Assembly (NCBI GenBank): GCA_004376485.1
Contig: SOJT01000055.1
Span: 1 to 16,812, forward strand
Source of the DNA: Candidatus Aerophobota bacterium
Lineage (GTDB): Bacteria > Aerophobota > Aerophobia > Aerophobales > AE-B3A
DNA length: 16,812 bases
Direction of reading: 5' to 3'
The position numbers and the translations under genes are program-made. This document shows positions 13,827 through 16,812 of this stretch, in pieces. Within the stretch, counting starts at the first letter, position 1. The number at the start of each line of letters is the position of its first letter. The notes beneath the pieces were generated by a model, which saw nothing but the letters and a program-made list of their open reading frames with translations, did not search any database and was not told where the DNA came from.

Positions 13827-14876
13827 ATGGAAATTAAATTGCAAGAACAGAAATTAAGAAGATTTTGTGAGAATATTCTTAGTAAAGTTGGGCTATCTCA
13901 GGAAAATGCCTTTATCGTTACCGATTCTCTCCTCTTCGCTAATCTAAGAGGGATTGATTCCCATGGTATTATGAGATTTCCCTTTTATGTCGAAAGATTA
14001 AGAGAAGGGGGTACTAAGACCAAACCGAGAATAAAAAAAATCAAAGAAAAAGCAGCATCGGTCTTGCTTGATGGTGATAATGGAATGGGACAAGTGGTGG
14101 GTATGTATGCTACAAAATTAGCTATAAAAAAAGCAAAAAAGGCAGGAGTTTGTCTTGTAGGAGTAAGAGGAAGTTCTCATTACGGAGTTGCCTCGTATTA
14201 CGCTGTAAAGACAGCCGAGGCTAATATGATCGGCTTCTCTATCTCCAATTCGACTCCAGTTATGGCTGCATGGGGAGGAGCTAAAAGAGTAATAGGAAAT
14301 AATCCCCTTTCCATTGCCGTTCCTTATCAAGCGGGGAGGCCAGTAGTCCTGGATATTTCTATGAGTAGAGTAGCTGGAGGTAAAGTAAGATTAGCTGCAA
14401 AAAACAACCAAAAAATCCCTAAAGGCTGGATAATAGATCGGTATGGAAGAAATACAGAAAATCCCAATGACTTCCCTGAAGGAGGGGCATTACTTCCATT
14501 TGGAGAACATAAAGGTTATGGATTAGCAATCATGATGGAAATTTTAAGTGGAGTTCTTACTGGGGCAGGAATGTTGGGACAGATTCCCTTATGGTTTAAA
14601 GAAATCCGGAGCCCTTTAGATGTGGGGCACTGTTTTGGTGCAATTGATATTGAAAGTTTTATGGATTTAAAGGATTTTAAGGAAAGACTAAATTGGGTAA
14701 TCCAAGAGGTCAAATCATCTCCTCTGGCTGAAGGATCCAAGGGAGTTTTCGTTCCGGGAGAAATAGAGTCAAAAATTGAAGAAGAAAGAAGAAAAAAGGG
14801 AATTCCTATTTCAGAAGGGGTATGGCAAGATTTGAAGAAGATGTCTGAAGTCTATAAAGAACCTTTAGAAATTTAG
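13827..14876 (+). CDS. Ldh_2-family malate/L-lactate/ureidoglycolate-type dehydrogenase
   Basis: This 349-residue protein matches the Ldh_2 family, an NAD(P)-dependent 2-hydroxyacid dehydrogenase fold unrelated to classical LDH. Hallmarks are RGIDSHGIMRFPFYVERL (41-58), GNGMGQ-like loop DNGMGQVVG (84-92), GSSHYGVASYY (115-125), ISNSTPVMAAWGG (139-151), GNNPLSIAVP (157-166), EHKGYGLAIMMEILSG (227-242) and VPGEIE (309-314). Members act on malate, lactate, ureidoglycolate, 2,3-diketogulonate or sulfolactate. The substrate here cannot be assigned. The ATG follows GGGG at short spacing, 5 bases after the pseudogene stop. The gene appears full length and functional although its upstream neighbour is broken. 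Confidence 0.88.
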   Translation: MEIKLQEQKLRRFCENILSKVGLSQENAFIVTDSLLFANLRGIDSHGIMRFPFYVERLREGGTKTKPRIKKIKEKAASVLLDGDNGMGQVVGMYATKLAIKKAKKAGVCLVGVRGSSHYGVASYYAVKTAEANMIGFSISNSTPVMAAWGGAKRVIGNNPLSIAVPYQAGRPVVLDISMSRVAGGKVRLAAKNNQKIPKGWIIDRYGRNTENPNDFPEGGALLPFGEHKGYGLAIMMEILSGVLTGAGMLGQIPLWFKEIRSPLDVGHCFGAIDIESFMDLKDFKERLNWVIQEVKSSPLAEGSKGVFVPGEIESKIEEERRKKGIPISEGVWQDLKKMSEVYKEPLEI

Positions 14877-14922
14877 CATAGTCGTCTTGGACTAGCGGGT
14901 TCGATGGATTCAATTTATCCGA

Positions 14923-14958
14923 CTGCGACCAACAGAAAGAAAATTTTTGGTCAAGCAG
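14923..14958. terminator. Hairpin between convergent Ldh_2 and TPR genes
   Basis: CTGCGACCAA (14923-14932) pairs with TTGGTC (14947-14952) and, after a 2-base AA bulge, GCAG (14955-14958). It sits in the 88-base gap between two converging genes. No clear T-tract follows on either strand, so it is a terminator candidate only by position. Confidence 0.35.
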
Positions 14959-14964
14959 TAACTG

Positions 14965-15420
14965 TCAAATTTGGCCCAAAACGGGGAGGCCCGTCTTCTT
15001 CCGGTCTTCGTAAAATAGAAGCATACGCGTCTCCTCGGACTTCTGGATGGGCTCCCCATTGGCCTCGTAACTGACAAGGAGGACACCCAGACTTCTGTAC
15101 GGGTCGGTCCATAGGAGCGTCTTATGCTCATCCGCTTGGTATATCGCCATCAGTAGGAGGTCATGCGTGCTCTCCTGCCGAAAGTCCGCCTGGGCTTCCC
15201 GCCCAAGGAGCGACCGCAGACGACCGCATCGGCCAAACGTAAGACATGCCAACGAGAAGCTGCGCTGCGCGTTCGAGATGTCCCCAAGTTGCTTATACGC
15301 ATGGCCAATGTTCTGATAGGCTTGTGAATAGTGAGGGTCAATGTCGATGACCTTCTGATACAGGCCAAGAGCCTTTCTCGCTTTCCCCTCTTGGGCGAGA
15401 GTGTCGCCCCCTAGCTTCAA
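14965..15420 (-). CDS. TPR-repeat protein, 5' end uncertain
   Basis: From a TTG at 15420 this encodes 151 residues. Residues 1-58 hold about one and a half to two TPR units (GDTLAQEGKARKALGLYQKV, then IDIDPHYSQAYQNIGHAYKQ), which usually bind other proteins. The remainder, including LLWTDPYRSLGVLLVSYEANG, is not recognised. The frame stays open upstream to a TAA at 15484-15486 and reads plausibly as protein there (VETRTEEPLQQRSTASL). The true gene may therefore start further up or have lost its 5' end. GAGGAG lies 10 bases before the TTG, rather far. No signal peptide is visible in frame. Codon use, richer in CGC/CGT and GC, differs from the housekeeping genes. It probably forms a pair with the exported-protein gene upstream. 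Confidence 0.6.
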   Translation of the reverse strand: MKLGGDTLAQEGKARKALGLYQKVIDIDPHYSQAYQNIGHAYKQLGDISNAQRSFSLACLTFGRCGRLRSLLGREAQADFRQESTHDLLLMAIYQADEHKTLLWTDPYRSLGVLLVSYEANGEPIQKSEETRMLLFYEDRKKTGLPVLGQI

Positions 15421-15574
15421 CGATGCCGTACTCCTCTGTTGAAGTGGCTCTTCTGTCCTAGTTTCAACTATTGTTGACGGTTGTTAGCACGTTCATGTAC
15501 TTGTCTATTTCCTCTTACTGTCTCGTTTCAACCTTTGACAAACAATAACCTGTTCAATATCAAACCGTACGCGG
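15421..15574 (-). other. Gap between the two minus-strand genes of region 5
   Basis: About 154 bases. It contains the open extension of the TPR frame back to 15483, and a separate ATG at 15496 with AAGAGG upstream. That frame gives only ten residues before a stop, and it is shifted by one relative to the TPR frame. This fits a damaged 5' end, but also simply spacer. Two imperfect copies of a GTTTCAAC-containing segment lie 64 bases apart. Confidence 0.4.
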
Positions 15575-16375
15575 CTATTTTCCAAGCCATATCACGATAT
15601 CCACATCAGATATAAGTCTCATCTTCTGGAGTGTTGGAGCCTTACCAAACTCTGTCATCAACCGTTGAGAAATTTCTCTCGCTTGACTTTCGGCTTGCTC
15701 CCGGTAATGGATTGTGATCCCCGTCTCCTCTTTAATAAGAGTTTCTGAAACGTCTATGACATTATAGTTACCTTTTTGGATAACTTCCTTTGCTCGCAAA
15801 AGCGTTTTAGTATCAATATTGGTGCAAATATAGACACTATACAAGCGATCCGTCCCGATATGATAGGTTAATGGCTCTGCGATGCCGAGCTGATAAAGAT
15901 CGATAATCTTGACATCTGGTTCGATATAACAGGCTAACGCAAAACGATTCTGACCGCTATTCACTTTTATCCAACAGAAGTCACCTATAACAAATTCATC
16001 TAGATCAAACAACTTCTCCGGCGCTGTTGTCTTGGATACCGTAAGAGCCACACATCGGGAACGGTCTTCACTCTCATCATCGTGAAAATATCGTAACGTA
16101 AAGTCAGGAGCAAAAATTTTCCCCTCTCCTTTCTGCAATGTCGCCGATAACACCAATACAAGATAACGTCCTTCTGAGGCATCCTTCGCGTAGATCGTTC
16201 TTTGACTATTTGAAATCGTTGTCGTAAAAAAGTGACCTTCAATTTTTACGTTTTGGATTTCTTTCACGGTTACTGGTGTTGTTGCTGTTACTGGGTTGGT
16301 TGAGATGAGGAGACATGCTGCGATCAATCCTAAAACGATGAATTTAGCTCTTCGCGTCATTGTATACGTTTTCAT
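15575..16375 (-). CDS. Exported protein of unknown function with a possible LytR_C-like C terminus
   Basis: This 266-residue protein starts at ATG 16375 behind a near-perfect AGGAGGT site with 5-base spacing, which favours it over the internal ATG at 16360. Residues 1-31 are a signal peptide: basic MKTYTMTRRAK, hydrophobic FIVLGLIAACLLIS, with possible cleavage after VTA (A31). IAAC (18-21) could alternatively be a lipobox, making it a lipoprotein. Residues ~40-170 look like a beta-rich extracellular domain, faintly similar to DUF4352 domains. Residues ~198-266 (YNVIDV...TGITIHYREQAESQAREI...SDVDIVIWLGK) resemble the LytR_C fold that follows cell-wall attachment domains. Both domain guesses come from pattern recognition only. 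No function can be given. A TPR gene lies downstream. Confidence 0.8.
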   Translation of the reverse strand: MKTYTMTRRAKFIVLGLIAACLLISTNPVTATTPVTVKEIQNVKIEGHFFTTTISNSQRTIYAKDASEGRYLVLVLSATLQKGEGKIFAPDFTLRYFHDDESEDRSRCVALTVSKTTAPEKLFDLDEFVIGDFCWIKVNSGQNRFALACYIEPDVKIIDLYQLGIAEPLTYHIGTDRLYSVYICTNIDTKTLLRAKEVIQKGNYNVIDVSETLIKEETGITIHYREQAESQAREISQRLMTEFGKAPTLQKMRLISDVDIVIWLGK

Positions 16376-16412
16376 AGTTAACCTCCTAAAAATAACATGA
16401 CTTACATTTTCA

Positions 16413-16426
16413 TAACCCTGTGGTTA
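16413..16426. promoter_or_regulatory. Dyad TAACC-CTGT-GGTTA upstream of the exported-protein gene
   Basis: Five-base arms at 16413-16417 and 16422-16426, about 40 bases before the ATG at 16375. The position suits an operator, but I could not find a clear -35/-10 pair around it. Confidence 0.3.
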
Positions 16427-16534
16427 CAATACCTTTTTACATCTTTCACAATCGCAGGTTAGTTACTGAATACACAGTCAATTTGACACCACCTCCTTTT
16501 TATAGAGCACAAGTTGAGTTATACTACGAACCGC

Positions 16535-16578
16535 ATAAATTTGTGAAAATGAGAAACTCAGTTTTTTCACAAATTTAT
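16535..16578. repeat. Long inverted repeat (44 bp)
   Basis: ATAAATTTGTGAAAA (16535-16549) and TTTTCACAAATTTAT (16564-16578) are perfect 15-base arms. Inside, TGAG (16550-16553), loop AAA and CTCA (16557-16560) pair too, leaving only a 3-base GTT bulge. The combined stem is 19 bp. No T-tract follows on either strand. Confidence 0.9.
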
Positions 16579-16640
16579 CCAGACTCTCAAGTATGTGTAT
16601 GCGTGCTAACATGTATTAGACAGCCTAAGTAATCTGACAA

Positions 16641-16660
16641 ATACTGCAATTTTGGAGTAT
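16641..16660. repeat. Stem-loop, copy 1 of a related pair
   Basis: ATACTGCA (16641-16648), loop ATTT and TGGAGTAT (16653-16660) pair at 7 of 8 positions. The 22 bases from 16642 to 16663 match 16751-16772 at about 19 of 22 positions. Confidence 0.6.
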
Positions 16661-16743
16661 AAGACTTTTAAATATTTCAAATAATAAACGCGTAGACCCA
16701 ATTATATCATGCTGTTACGGTAAAATAACGCATAATTTTAGTC

Positions 16744-16775
16744 CTGCTTATATTGCATTTTTGCAGTATAAGCAG
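16744..16775. repeat. Stem-loop, copy 2 of a related pair
   Basis: CTGCTTATATTGCA (16744-16757), loop TTTT and TGCAGTATAAGCAG (16762-16775) form a 14-bp stem; the single mismatch becomes a G-U pair in RNA. Its core resembles the stem-loop at 16641-16660, 109 bases upstream. Confidence 0.8.
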
Positions 16776-16812
16776 ATTCCTCCCATGGTATTGAATTCAA
16801 AAGTCTATCTAC

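Larger units (their letters stand above)
16376..16812. other. AT-rich, gene-poor tail
   Basis: No convincing coding region in 437 bases. A plus-strand frame at 16420-16632 has no ribosome-binding site and a Cys/aromatic-rich low-credibility translation. The stretch holds a TAACC-CTGT-GGTTA dyad (16413-16426) upstream of the exported-protein gene, a long hairpin (16535-16578) and two related stem-loops (16641-16660, 16744-16775). A minus-strand AGGAGGT near 16490 precedes only very short frames. Confidence 0.6.

Noticed and set aside
14895..14932. GGGTTCGAT followed later by GACCA, resembling a tRNA T-arm and 3' end
   Set aside because: The flanking bases do not form a T-stem and no anticodon or D arm can be folded upstream.
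15448..15532. Two GTTTCAAC-containing segments 64 bases apart, like a minimal CRISPR array
   Set aside because: Only two imperfect copies that need a gap to align, no third unit, and no cas genes nearby.
16420..16632. 70-residue plus-strand open frame from GTG
   Set aside because: No ribosome-binding site, unlikely composition, and it runs through the long hairpin.

Overview
The window is bacterial chromosome of moderate GC with dense gene packing, AGGAGG-type ribosome-binding sites, and TTG or GTG starts alongside ATG. Three things suggest an anaerobic, Firmicutes-like or deep-branching bacterium: V-type ATPase subunits, a ywlC/ywlE/comEB-type neighbourhood, and an xseA-xseB-dxs-nadK operon. 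I cannot name the organism from the sequence.

Region 1 (1-455): the 5' end of hflK on the minus strand, then an intergenic region with divergent promoters. Region 2 (456-8075, plus strand): a run of closely spaced genes. They encode a fusion of a threonylcarbamoyl-AMP synthase (YrdC/TsaC) with a YwlE-type arginine phosphatase, a ComEB-like dCMP deaminase, V-ATPase stalk subunit H, V-ATPase subunit I, an iron-dependent alcohol dehydrogenase, GlmS, and a membrane-anchored single-HKD phospholipase-D-fold protein. The V-ATPase block holds only H and I; the rotor and catalytic subunits that normally follow are absent. Region 3 (8106-12531, minus strand): xseA-xseB-dxs-nadK, with overlapping or nearly abutting genes, convergent with region 2.

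Region 4 (12869-14876, plus strand): a small catabolic-looking cluster. It has an RraA-fold aldolase/decarboxylase, a broken N-terminal remnant of a GFxGFGEAA-type NAD(P)-dependent dehydrogenase (not reported as an intact gene), and an Ldh_2-family malate/lactate/ureidoglycolate-type dehydrogenase. Region 5 (14877-16812): less typical sequence. It has a minus-strand exported protein with a possible LytR_C-like C terminus, a TPR protein whose 5' end looks uncertain, and a 437-bp gene-poor tail. The tail contains a 44-bp hairpin and two related copies of a smaller stem-loop.

The core genes serve housekeeping roles: tRNA t6A synthesis, pyrimidine and NADP supply, amino-sugar and isoprenoid precursors, and DNA repair. 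The points most worth a second look are the fusion enzyme, the orphaned V-ATPase gene pair, the decayed dehydrogenase inside the catabolic cluster, and the palindromes in the tail. I found no CRISPR array, rRNA, tRNA, complete insertion sequence or recognisable defence system.
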